This document shows, in pieces, positions 53,586 to 62,250 of a stretch of 64,000 nucleotides of DNA. Source of the stretch: Chloroflexota bacterium (GTDB taxonomy: Bacteria; Chloroflexota; Dehalococcoidia; GIF9; UBA5629); assembly GCA_016875875.1 (NCBI GenBank), contig VGOP01000001.1, positions 62,001-126,000 on the forward strand. The letters are read 5' to 3'. Every line of letters begins with the position of its first letter. Position 1 is the first letter of the stretch. A model generated the notes under the pieces. It searched no databases. It was not told where the DNA came from and saw nothing but the letters and a program-made list of their open reading frames with translations. Both the position numbers and the translations under genes were made by a program.

Positions 53586-54428
53586 TTACCAATCCAGGTT
53601 ACAGTCGAGTAGTTTCCTGCGCAGGCTACTTGGCACAAAAGCTTTCTTGTGTATCTCCTCATCATAATACTTAGTGATGACTTCTTGTTTCCTGTTTTGG
53701 GCAGCTACCGGATACTTGGTCGATGCAATAGAGAATGTCCACCAGTTGCCTGGGTAGGTCGCCAGTGAAACACAATAAAGCTCCACAATCTTAAACAGTC
53801 TGCCGAGTCTAATCTGCACGTCGGCCACGAACTTACGATGAAAGTGAAGCGATTCCGTCTGAATTACAAACATACCCGTCTCGTTCAGTATGGACAATAT
53901 ATCAGCGAAAAACTGGTCGATAAACAGGCGCTTGCCGTATCCCACTGGGTCAGTGGAATCGACTATGACTACGTCAAAAGGGCCTCTTGCCTGCCTAACA
54001 TAACGCGTGCCATCCGTGCATTTCACATGTACACGTGGGTCTGAAAAGCCTCCGGCAAGCTCGTGGAAGAAACGCTTGGAAGTTTCAATCACTTGTCTGT
54101 CTATCTCGACCAGTTGCACTCTCTCCACTGAGTTGTGCTTAAGCACCTCTCGCAAAGTCCCTCCGTCTCCCCCTCCAATGATCAGAACGGTTCTGGGATT
54201 GGGATGCGCATGAAGTATCACATGTGCCAGCATCTCATGGTAGAAGAATTCGTCTCTTTCTGTCAGTTGAACCACACCATCCAGAACCAGCATCTTCCCA
54301 AAATCTGGACTCTCAAATACCTGTATTTCTTGATATTTGCTTTTTCCACAGTACAGTATGCCGCTTACCCGATAAATGTAGCGGATAGGTGAGAATGGGT
54401 CTCTCTCAAGGAATACTAAATCATGCAT
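53586..54428 (-). CDS. speE: Spermidine synthase-like polyamine aminopropyltransferase
   Basis: A 280 aa enzyme that moves an aminopropyl group from decarboxylated SAM to a diamine. The SAM site is I-I-G-G-G-D-G-G at 83-90, preceded by D-E-F-F-Y-H-E-M-L near 59-67, and the catalytic aspartates lie in V-D-S-T-D-P near 155-160. The acceptor (putrescine, agmatine or other) is not set by sequence. It closes the inserted block and has its own terminator. Linking polyamines to arginine/ornithine metabolism fits the rest of the block. Confidence 0.9.
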   Translation of the reverse strand: MHDLVFLERDPFSPIRYIYRVSGILYCGKSKYQEIQVFESPDFGKMLVLDGVVQLTERDEFFYHEMLAHVILHAHPNPRTVLIIGGGDGGTLREVLKHNSVERVQLVEIDRQVIETSKRFFHELAGGFSDPRVHVKCTDGTRYVRQARGPFDVVIVDSTDPVGYGKRLFIDQFFADILSILNETGMFVIQTESLHFHRKFVADVQIRLGRLFKIVELYCVSLATYPGNWWTFSIASTKYPVAAQNRKQEVITKYYDEEIHKKAFVPSSLRRKLLDCNLDW

Positions 54429-54519
54429 TGGTGTGACCCTATAGTAGTAGTAACTCTTCCCGTTCTTCTGTTAACGCTTCCGTAGCGAGATTTAGTGTCA
54501 GAGCCCAAGTATAGCATGC

Positions 54520-54707
54520 TGGTTCGTACTCGGACAATTTAGAGATGATTGCTTGTTCGTGGGCAGAAAATCTCCGTCTCGCTCTACGGCTACGGTCTGG
54601 CTACTCATGATAAAGGCGATGTCTTAGACCAGGGCGCTTCGCCCGGCCTTATCCCCTATCTGGGAGCGACAACAGTCCAGGCCGACGTGCAAAGCGGCGA
54701 GGATTAG
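54520..54707 (+). pseudogene. argG: 3' remnant of argininosuccinate synthase
   Basis: Two frames together give the ArgG C-terminal pattern: first D-C-L-F-V-G-R-K-S-P-S (54547 on), then after a shift near 54577 S-L-Y-G-Y-G-L-A-T-H-D-K-G-D-V-L-D-Q and a stop at 54705. Intact ArgG proteins have the sequence type V-V-G-R-K-S-P-Y-S-L-Y-D-x-G-L-A-T-Y-x-K-G-D. A decayed stretch from about 54520 probably encodes the segment before it. This is the missing end of the argG start at 41077, now 13 kb away. Confidence 0.82.
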
Positions 54708-54715
54708 TGTATAAC

Positions 54716-55075
54716 TAGGAGAGGACTAAAAAGACTCAAGTGCTGGGGATCTGTCATTGTTGGAAGTGTTCACCTGGCTGATTATCTGGTGAGAAAGGGA
54801 TTGCCCTTTCACTAGACACATAGCAGTGTAGGCAGGTTAGACAGCGCTGTAGGTAAGTTAGTACAATATACTATCGGCAAGATAGAAGCCTCCGAGAGCT
54901 AAGTTTGGACGAATATAGTAACTTCTCATTTCTTTTCGCCGAGGATGTGTATGATATCACAGTGGAAACCTCAGTAGTCGCAGCTCAGAATGCCACCAGT
55001 GGCACTGCTCCAAAGCAAGTGGTAGCTGCCTTGACGCGGGCTAGAAAGCTTGTCGGGGAGAGTAATGAAAAATAG
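54716..55075 (+). pseudogene. argH: Decayed argininosuccinate lyase, N-terminal trace and C-terminal third
   Basis: After an AGGAGAGG and a few codons resembling an ArgH start, the middle of the gene is missing. From 54771 the frame reads H-L-A-D-Y-L-V-R-K-G-L-P-F, a hallmark of ArgH, then meets a stop at 54813. V-G-K-L-V-Q-Y follows at 54849 in one frame. From 54881 another frame gives R-E-L-S-L-D-E-Y-S...E-D-V-Y-D-I-T-V-E-T-S-V-A...G-T-A-P-K-Q-V to the TAG at 55073. A ~22-bp imperfect tandem duplication near 54827-54865 adds to the damage. The end overlaps the rpe start. Confidence 0.85.
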
Positions 55076-55742
55076 GCGAATTAAGCTGGCGCCGTCAATT
55101 CTTTCGGCTGATTTCAGCCGTCTTGGTGAACAAGTTGCCGAGGTAGCCAAAGCTGGCGCTGACTATATTCACGTTGATGTGATGGATGGGCATTTCGTGC
55201 CTAATATAACCATTGGTGCTCCTGTGGTAGCTTCACTCCGCTCTTGGACTGACCTCCCCTTAGACGTACATTTGATGATTGAACGACCAGAGGACCATAT
55301 CTCACAGTTTGCTGAAGCTGGCGCCAATATTATCACAGTCCACGTTGAGGCTTGTACACATTTGCACCGCCTAATTGAGGCGATAAAAGGCTTGGGAGTC
55401 AAAACTGGAGTGGCTTTGAATCCTGCCACCCCACTGGACTCGTTAGATGAAGTGCTTCCTTTGCTTGACTTGGTATTGGTTATGACTGTCAATCCTGGCT
55501 TTGGCGGCCAGGCTTTCATTAATAGTATGATGGATAAGATAGCCCGGCTGCGGAGAATACTGGATGACAGGCAAGCCAAGGCGGAGCTGGAGGTAGATGG
55601 TGGTATCACTGCTGGTATAGCGCCGGAGGTAGTTGAAGCAGGAGCTGAGGTTCTGGTTGCCGGAGCTGCGATTTTTGGTTTTAAGCAAGGCGCTGGGAAG
55701 TCGTTGCAGGAGATGAGGAGGGCGCTTGGTTTAGTGGGCTAA
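55065..55742 (+). CDS. rpe: Ribulose-phosphate 3-epimerase
   Basis: Interconverts ribulose 5-phosphate and xylulose 5-phosphate in the pentose phosphate pathway. The 225 aa TIM barrel has L-A-P-S-I-L-S-A-D-F near residue 8, H-V-D-V-M-D-G-H-F-V-P-N near 35, M-T-V-N-P-G-F-G-G-Q near 140 and E-V-D-G-G-I near 175, with the metal histidines and aspartates in place. ATG at 55065 with GGGGAG 5-9 nt upstream is chosen over the TTG at 55050. It overlaps the argH remnant by 11 bp, so translation may once have been coupled. Confidence 0.96.
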   Translation: MKNRRIKLAPSILSADFSRLGEQVAEVAKAGADYIHVDVMDGHFVPNITIGAPVVASLRSWTDLPLDVHLMIERPEDHISQFAEAGANIITVHVEACTHLHRLIEAIKGLGVKTGVALNPATPLDSLDEVLPLLDLVLVMTVNPGFGGQAFINSMMDKIARLRRILDDRQAKAELEVDGGITAGIAPEVVEAGAEVLVAGAAIFGFKQGAGKSLQEMRRALGLVG

Positions 55743-55919
55743 TTTATGTTGACTGCGAAGACAGCGGGTACACAGATTAAGCCGTTTTGGTTTCCCATCA
55801 AGCAAAATCGTAGTTGGCTGAATATTAGGCAGCCAGCGCCGTCTGGTGTGCTGCTTCGAGTGGCTTACCCTATGGCCAAAGTGTACTGTTTTGCCACAGA
55901 TGTCGCATTTTGTAGCCAA
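55731..55919 (-). CDS. rpmB: 50S ribosomal protein L28
   Basis: A 62 aa basic protein with the zinc-binding type C-D-I-C-G-K-T near the start and C-x-x-C near the end (L-C-T-R-C-L-R-S). F-G-H-R-V-S-H-S-K-Q-H-T-R-R-R-W-L-P-N is the L28 signature. It converges on rpe, and the two genes overlap by 12 bp at their ends. Confidence 0.95.
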   Translation of the reverse strand: MATKCDICGKTVHFGHRVSHSKQHTRRRWLPNIQPTTILLDGKPKRLNLCTRCLRSQHKLAH

Positions 55920-56102
55920 ATTATTAACTCCTTTTGCGCGAATGAGACTATTTAATTATACTGCCCGCCATTCTGGGCAAGGTGAAGAATCTAGAGACCA
56001 TTCGTAACTGCTCAAGTTGACAAGCATGTATGCTGCACAAGCGGGTCTTGACAACAGGAGTAAAATTATACCACAATTTCCAGATTATACAAAGGAGAAA
56101 AA

Positions 56103-57743
56103 ATGAAGCAGCTCCATTCCTGTGGCGGTCAGGAGTTTAGGGATATGTTTGCCGCTGGAAGCAGATGGCTGGAGAAAAGCGTTCCAGACATCAATGCCAT
56201 AAACGTTTTTCCTGTGCCTGATGGCGATACCGGGACGAACATGTTTCTTACTCTGCGCTCGGTCATGGAAGAAGCTGACCGAGCTTTTGGTGACAGTGTC
56301 TCTGCCGTGGCAAAGGCAATGGCTCAAGGCGCCTTAATGGGCGCTCGAGGAAATTCAGGTGTGATCCTGTCTCAGTTCTTCCGTGGATTAGCCAAGGGAC
56401 TTGATGAGAAAGAGTATATTACTGGGAGTGATTGGGCGATGGCGTTAAGTGAGGCATCGCGCACTGCTTATAGAGGGCTATCGCAGCCGGTAGAAGGAAC
56501 CATGTTGACAGTGTTGAAGGACGCATCTAAAGCCGCTGAGGAAGCTGCACGGACCGATTCAGATAACTTGACCAGGGTAACAGAAGCTGCTGTTGATGCG
56601 GCTAGGGATTCAGTGGCTAGGACACCTCTTTTGTTAGATGTGCTGCGTGAGGCTGAGGTGGTAGATGCAGGAGGTCAAGGTGTATATGTGTTGCTGGAAG
56701 GCGCACTTCGCTATTTAGAAGGAAAGGTTGAAGAAATGAGATACCGGCGACCGCAAATGGTTGCTGCTGAGTTACCTGTGGGCGCCACCAAGGCAGCTCC
56801 ATATGTGGCTGAAGCAGAAGAGCCCTATGGATATTGTACAAACTTCTTGCTCGAAGGCCATAAACTTAATCCTGACAAAATCAGAAAGAAGCTGGAAATC
56901 AAGGGTCAGTCTATTGTCGTTGTTGGCGATGAGACTATGGTTAGGGTTCACATTCATACCTATGATCCTGGCAGTATTATACGGTATGCTTCTTCCTTAG
57001 GCACTTTGCATCAGTTACAGATTCAGAATATGGATGATCAGCATGTCGGCTTTATTGAGATGCAGAAGGGAAAATTGCCAAGTTTGGAAATCGGCGTGGT
57101 AGCTGTTGCCGCTGGAAGCGGGATGATAGGGGTCTTCCATAGTCTAGGAGCGGCGGCGATAGTCCTAGGTGGACAGACAATGAATCCCAGCGTACAGGAG
57201 ATACTCCAGGCAGTTGAGGCGGTGACGTCTCAAAAGGTGATTCTGTTGCCCAATAATAAAAATATTATCTTGGCTGCTTCTCAAATCCAATCGCTCACGT
57301 CCAAAGAAGTGTCTGTGGTACCAACGAAGACTGTGCCTCAAGGAATAGCAGCCCTCATTGCGTTCAACTATGAAGGGGGCATGGAAGAAAACGTTCAGGC
57401 TATGGTGGAGGCAATAGCCACGGTGAAAACTGTGGAAATCACCGAGGCAGCACGCAGTACTAAGTTACAGGGCTTGAAGATAAAGAAAGGGCAGACGATT
57501 GCCATCGTGGATGATGAAAATCTAGTTGCTGCCGGTGATAATATAACTGAGGTTCTCTTTGAAGCTCTTGATAAGGCAGGCATTGAATCAGCGGAGGTGG
57601 TGACTGTGTATTATGGCACCGACGTTGAAGCAACTCAGGCAGAACAGGTGATTCAAAAAATCCGTGATAATTATCCTGAAAAGCAGGTGGAGATGGTATC
57701 TGGCGGGCAACCCCATTACCGCTACATAGTTTCTCTGGAATGA
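56103..57743 (+). CDS. fakA: DAK2-domain fatty acid kinase FakA-like protein
   Basis: A 546 aa protein: N-terminal Dak kinase domain with N-V-F-P-V-P-D-G-D-T-G-T-N-M near residues 33-47 (metal and ATP site), a middle domain, and a C-terminal DegV-like/DAK1-like domain. FakA phosphorylates fatty acids bound to a FakB (DegV-family) partner. AAAGGAG lies 6 nt before ATG. A degV gene usually follows, but here only a deleted remnant is present, so FakA would need a FakB from elsewhere. Confidence 0.9.
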   Translation: MKQLHSCGGQEFRDMFAAGSRWLEKSVPDINAINVFPVPDGDTGTNMFLTLRSVMEEADRAFGDSVSAVAKAMAQGALMGARGNSGVILSQFFRGLAKGLDEKEYITGSDWAMALSEASRTAYRGLSQPVEGTMLTVLKDASKAAEEAARTDSDNLTRVTEAAVDAARDSVARTPLLLDVLREAEVVDAGGQGVYVLLEGALRYLEGKVEEMRYRRPQMVAAELPVGATKAAPYVAEAEEPYGYCTNFLLEGHKLNPDKIRKKLEIKGQSIVVVGDETMVRVHIHTYDPGSIIRYASSLGTLHQLQIQNMDDQHVGFIEMQKGKLPSLEIGVVAVAAGSGMIGVFHSLGAAAIVLGGQTMNPSVQEILQAVEAVTSQKVILLPNNKNIILAASQIQSLTSKEVSVVPTKTVPQGIAALIAFNYEGGMEENVQAMVEAIATVKTVEITEAARSTKLQGLKIKKGQTIAIVDDENLVAAGDNITEVLFEALDKAGIESAEVVTVYYGTDVEATQAEQVIQKIRDNYPEKQVEMVSGGQPHYRYIVSLE

Positions 57744-57765
57744 TACTTCTGGGAGTGTTGTGGCT

Positions 57766-57930
57766 ATGGTCAAGATTGTAACTGCTACTGAGACTGGCGT
57801 GATTCCAGAACTGGCTCAGCAGCGATGCACCTTAGTGCTTAAACTATGTCATAGATTGCTCAGGATTGGGCCGATATTGGGAGGCCATGCTAGGCCTGGT
57901 GTTCTACTGGTGGCACTTGCAGAAGGTTAG
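57766..57930 (+). pseudogene. Internally deleted degV (fakB) remnant, 54 codons
   Basis: The first ~25 codons read M-V-K-I-V-T-A-T-E-T-G-V-I-P-E-L-A-Q, like a DegV N-terminus (K-I-V-T-D-S-T...L-P-x-E-L-A). The last ~20 codons read I-G-P-I-L-G-G-H-A-R-P-G-V-L-L-V-A-L, like the DegV C-terminus (G-P-x-x-G-x-H-x-G-P-G). The ~230 residues between are lost, and the frame is still open. It stops 5 bp before recG. Confidence 0.72.
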
Positions 57931-57935
57931 GGCCA

Positions 57936-60410
57936 GTGACAATCCCTTCACGCATAAATGTCGAGCCGCTGCGCACTATCCTCCAAATGGAATGCCAGAA
58001 GAATTATGCTAATACCACGGTTCTCGGCGGGCTCGACAAGTACCTCCGTAAATGGGCTAGAGAAACTAGAGACGGTATAAATTCTCCTGAACTTCTGGCT
58101 CGTTTCACTGAACTTCAGTTGACTGATTCTGACTATGCTAGGTGGGATGCAGATAAGCGCAAAGCGTGGATAAAAGATGTCCTCGATTGGCTGGCTCAAG
58201 CGGAAGCGTTAGCGAAAAAAATGTCGGCAAAAAAGAGTCCAGCCCGTTCTAAGGTAGTAAGTCGGCCATCGGCTGGTCATGTAGCTCCTTCACCGAAGCG
58301 CCCCAAAGACTTAGACTCGCCGGTAACTACTGCCAAGGGGATTGCTGCTAGTTTAGCTAGCAAGCTGGACAAGCTGGGGGTGCATACAATTCGCGACTTA
58401 CTTTACTTTTTCCCCAGGCGCCATCTCGATTATAGCCAGAGGAAATCTATTGCTGAGCTTGAGGTGGATGAGGAACAGACTATTTTGGCTACGATATGGG
58501 AGGCTCGCATAGCTAGACTAGGTCCTCAACAAGGTACTGAAGTCATCGTCGGTGATGAGACGGGTAATATGAGGGCAGTCTGGTTTAATCAACCTTTTTT
58601 GGCTAAGAACTTCCGCACTAATGCTCAATTGGTGCTCAGTGGCAGGGTATCTGAGTTTAAGGGTAACAAAGTATTTGAATCACCAGAATGGGAACTGGTT
58701 GAGGATAAAGAGTTAATTCATACCGGTCGTCTGGTGCCTGTTTATCCCTTGACCCGAGGGCTATATCCCAGGCAGGTGAGGAATCTGGTAAAAAAGGTCA
58801 TTGATGATTGGGCATGGCTGGTGACCGATTTTTTGCCACAGGAGATTAAAAATAGCTGTCGGCTCCTAGATTTGCCCCAAGCTATTATCCAAGCGCACTA
58901 TCCAGATAGCTATTTAGTGAAGGCCGAGGCAAGAAGGCGTCTGGCTTTCGATGAGCTTTTCCTTCTTCAATTGGGTGTGCTCGGCAAAAAACGGGAATGG
59001 CAGGAAAGTCAACCGGGTAATGCCTTCATCGTAAATAGAGAGAGTCTCGATAAATTTCTGTGTTCTCTGCCTTTCGCTTTAACCCAAGCGCAGCAGCGAG
59101 TCCTGCACGAAATCCTCGCTGACCTGCAAGAGATACGGCCTATGTCACGTCTTCTTCAGGGTGAGGTTGGTAGTGGCAAAACTGTGGTGGCTACGGCGGC
59201 TTTGCTGGTAGCTGCAGATAATGGTTATCAAGGAGCGTTCATGGCGCCAACTGAGATATTAGCTGAGCAGCACTTTCGCAATGTTTGCCAACTTTTATCT
59301 AAGGTGAGCAAAGGGGGGGATGAACAGGACAATGTTCGCTGCTACCATGGGCTCTTTTCTCATCCTGTCACATCTGCTCTATTGACTGGAAGCCTGAGTG
59401 AGAAAGAGAAAGTAGCGATACATCAGCAGATTCAAGAAGGCAAGGTAGATATCATTATAGGCACGCATGCTCTAATTCAGAAGGCAGTGGAGTTTTCCAA
59501 ACTTGGGTTGGTAGTGATTGATGAACAGCATCGCTTTGGAGTTTTGCAACGCTTGGCGTTGCGTCAGAAGGGATTTAATCCCCACATACTGGTGATGACG
59601 GCTACTCCTATTCCACGGACCCTGTCGTTAACTCTTTATGGTGACTTGGACCTTTCGGTTATTGATGAACTACCTCCAGGCCGGCAGGAGATAAAGACAA
59701 GGTGGCTTAGACCTGAACAGAGAGGCAGGGCTTATGACTTTCTCCGCAGGCAAATCCTTGATGGACAACAAGCTTTCATAATCTGTCCTCTTATTGAAGA
59801 ATCTGAAAATATCGAGGCTAAAGCAGCAGTTGCCGAATATGAGCGGTTGTCGAAGGAGATTTTTCCTGACTTAAGGCTTGGCTTACTCCATGGTCGGATG
59901 GCAACCAGTGAGAAAGAGAAAGCAATGCAGCGCTTCCGGGATGGCAACATTGATATTCTGGTGTCCACACCTGTCGTGGAAGTCGGCATTGATGTGCCTA
60001 ACGCCACCGTTATGTTGGTGGAGGCGGCCGACCGTTTCGGTTTATCGCAGTTGCATCAGTTTCGTGGTCGTGTAGGGCGAGGTGAGAAGCAAAGTTACTG
60101 TTTGCTTTTAGCTGAGAAGCCCTCGCCTGAGGGGAGCGAGAGATTGAAGGCCATAGAAGAGATTCAAAATGGTTTTGTCTTAGCTGAGAAGGATTTGGAG
60201 CTACGAGGGCCGGGCGAATTCTTTGGTACTCGCCAGAGCGGTTTGCCGGACCTACGTATGGCTAAGATATCTGACACCTCACTTCTGGAGTTAGCTCGGA
60301 ATGAGGCAATCGCTCTTTTTCAGAGGGATTTTGGCCTCACGGTGCCTGAACACCATCTCTTGGCTCAGGAACTAGCCCGTGTTTGGCAAACCGGCAGTGA
60401 GGTGAGCTGA
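57936..60410 (+). CDS. recG: ATP-dependent DNA helicase RecG
   Basis: Branch-migrating helicase of 824 aa. After an N-terminal extension of about 120 residues with a lysine-rich linker (common in Chloroflexota-type RecG), the OB/wedge domain is followed by Walker A Q-G-E-V-G-S-G-K-T near residue 410, the motif D-E-Q-H-R-F-G near 530, T-A-T-P-I-P-R-T near 550 and the helicase C motifs Q-F-R-G-R-V-G-R-G near 710. The start is GTG directly after the degV remnant. Confidence 0.95.
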   Translation: MTIPSRINVEPLRTILQMECQKNYANTTVLGGLDKYLRKWARETRDGINSPELLARFTELQLTDSDYARWDADKRKAWIKDVLDWLAQAEALAKKMSAKKSPARSKVVSRPSAGHVAPSPKRPKDLDSPVTTAKGIAASLASKLDKLGVHTIRDLLYFFPRRHLDYSQRKSIAELEVDEEQTILATIWEARIARLGPQQGTEVIVGDETGNMRAVWFNQPFLAKNFRTNAQLVLSGRVSEFKGNKVFESPEWELVEDKELIHTGRLVPVYPLTRGLYPRQVRNLVKKVIDDWAWLVTDFLPQEIKNSCRLLDLPQAIIQAHYPDSYLVKAEARRRLAFDELFLLQLGVLGKKREWQESQPGNAFIVNRESLDKFLCSLPFALTQAQQRVLHEILADLQEIRPMSRLLQGEVGSGKTVVATAALLVAADNGYQGAFMAPTEILAEQHFRNVCQLLSKVSKGGDEQDNVRCYHGLFSHPVTSALLTGSLSEKEKVAIHQQIQEGKVDIIIGTHALIQKAVEFSKLGLVVIDEQHRFGVLQRLALRQKGFNPHILVMTATPIPRTLSLTLYGDLDLSVIDELPPGRQEIKTRWLRPEQRGRAYDFLRRQILDGQQAFIICPLIEESENIEAKAAVAEYERLSKEIFPDLRLGLLHGRMATSEKEKAMQRFRDGNIDILVSTPVVEVGIDVPNATVMLVEAADRFGLSQLHQFRGRVGRGEKQSYCLLLAEKPSPEGSERLKAIEEIQNGFVLAEKDLELRGPGEFFGTRQSGLPDLRMAKISDTSLLELARNEAIALFQRDFGLTVPEHHLLAQELARVWQTGSEVS

Positions 60411-60521
60411 TTTGAAAGTTAACGGTAGTAGTTCTAATATATTAGCCGTGTTCCGTAATCTTGCTCTTCACTCTGAGTGTAGCGGCCAAAGAATCTCATT
60501 GTCTAACAGTCATTAAGTTTA

Positions 60522-62183
60522 ATGGTCATCAAACACAAACTGGCTGAAGCTTTAGGGCGAGCTGTAACACAGGCTCAGCACGAAGGAGTGCTTGCTGTTA
60601 CAACCTTGCCTGAGTTTATTGTGGAACGTTCCCAGAATCCGGAACACGGCGATTATGCCTCCAGTCTTCCGCTGAAACTGGCCAGGACAGCAGATATAGC
60701 CCCTCTGTCAATCGCTGAAAAGATTATCGAGTTTATGCCCCCATTGACTGAGGTCGCCAGAATAGTTGTCGCCGCGCCGGGCTTTATCAATTTTGATCTC
60801 AGCTCCGATTGGCTAACAAAACAGGTAGGTGTCATTTTGGATGCTGGTGAATTTTACGGGAATATTGACCTAGGCGGCGGAAAGTCAGTTCAGATTGAGT
60901 TTGTTAGCGTTAATCCCACCGGGCCTCTTCATGTTGGACATGGTCGGGGTGCGGTCTTGGGGAGCACCTTGGCTAATGTGCTCAGTGCTGCCGGCTATGC
61001 TGTCGAGAAGGAATATTACATAAATGATGCAGGTAGCCAATTGGACGCTTTCAATCGTTCTCTCTATGCGCGTTATCAACAATGTCTTGGTGTTGATGCT
61101 GAGATGCCGAGCGATGGTTATATGGGCAACTATATGGTTGACCTAGCCGGGGAGATTATTAACAAGGAAGGCAAGCGCTTTGTGGCAATGCCCGGAGACG
61201 CGGCCATTCGAGAACTAGGGTCAATCGGAGTGGCTAGGGTAATGGACATGATAAGGCAGGACCTTGAGCTGCTGGGAGTGAAGTTCGATGTCTGGTTTAG
61301 TGAACAGAGCCTGTATAAGAATGGCCAATATGAAACGGCTATGAAGTTACTAAGAGAAGGTGGTTATGTGGCAGAAAAGGAAAATGCCACCTGGTTTATA
61401 TCATCTGCGCTTGGTGAAGACAAAGATAACGTGCTGATACGGAGCGATGGCTCACCTACATATTTTGCTTCCGATATTGCGTATCATTTTAACAAGTTTT
61501 TAGAGCGTCACTTTGATACCGTGATTAACATCTGGGGGGCAGATCATCAGGGGCATGTTTCCCGCATGATGGCTATGCTCAATGCTCTGGGAGTAGATAT
61601 AGAGCGGCTTAAAATCATAATCTGCCAGCTGGTTACATTACGTCGTGGGCAGGAAATAATCAGAGTCTCCAAGCGTAGCGGCGATATTATCACCTTGAGG
61701 GAGATAATAGATGAGGTTGGTTCGGATGCCTGTCGCTTTGTCTTTTTGTCTCGTTCAGCCGATGCCCAGATGGACTTCGATTTGGAGTTAGTTAAGAAGC
61801 AATCAGCAGAGAATCCGGTCTATTACGTTCAATATGCTCATGCTCGCATTGCTAGTATCCTTCGGTTGGCCACGGAAAAGGGAATCGATTATGCCCGCGG
61901 CGATGTTTCCTTGCTTACCACTGAGCCGGAGTTAACCTTAATACGGCGGATGCTCATACTGCCGGAGATACTGGAATTAGTTGCCAGCACGTTAGAGCCC
62001 CACCATTTGCCTTACTATGCTCAAGATGTAGCCACTGTTTTCCACAGTTTCTACAAGCAGTGTCGGGTTGTTTCCAAAAATCAGGAGCTGACCTGGGCTA
62101 GACTTAAATTGGTCAAGGCAGCACAAATCATCCTCGCCAGAACTCTTCATCTAATGGGAATGACAGCCCCTGAAAGCATGTAG
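60522..62183 (+). CDS. argS: Arginyl-tRNA synthetase
   Basis: A class I synthetase of 553 aa. The N-terminal ArgRS domain is followed by the HIGH-type motif P-L-H-V-G-H-G-R-G near residue 138. In the KMSKS position the sequence is R-V-S-K-R-S-G-D, common in ArgRS. The C-terminal DALR domain ends with M-G-M-T-A-P-E-S-M. The start at 60522 has no clear Shine-Dalgarno. It lies 112 bp after recG. Confidence 0.96.
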   Translation: MVIKHKLAEALGRAVTQAQHEGVLAVTTLPEFIVERSQNPEHGDYASSLPLKLARTADIAPLSIAEKIIEFMPPLTEVARIVVAAPGFINFDLSSDWLTKQVGVILDAGEFYGNIDLGGGKSVQIEFVSVNPTGPLHVGHGRGAVLGSTLANVLSAAGYAVEKEYYINDAGSQLDAFNRSLYARYQQCLGVDAEMPSDGYMGNYMVDLAGEIINKEGKRFVAMPGDAAIRELGSIGVARVMDMIRQDLELLGVKFDVWFSEQSLYKNGQYETAMKLLREGGYVAEKENATWFISSALGEDKDNVLIRSDGSPTYFASDIAYHFNKFLERHFDTVINIWGADHQGHVSRMMAMLNALGVDIERLKIIICQLVTLRRGQEIIRVSKRSGDIITLREIIDEVGSDACRFVFLSRSADAQMDFDLELVKKQSAENPVYYVQYAHARIASILRLATEKGIDYARGDVSLLTTEPELTLIRRMLILPEILELVASTLEPHHLPYYAQDVATVFHSFYKQCRVVSKNQELTWARLKLVKAAQIILARTLHLMGMTAPESM

Positions 62184-62250
62184 CCCGGATTTTAAGTTCC
62201 ACCCTCCTTAGGTTCCGTTTGTAGCTGGCGATGCATTATGCTAAACTTTC

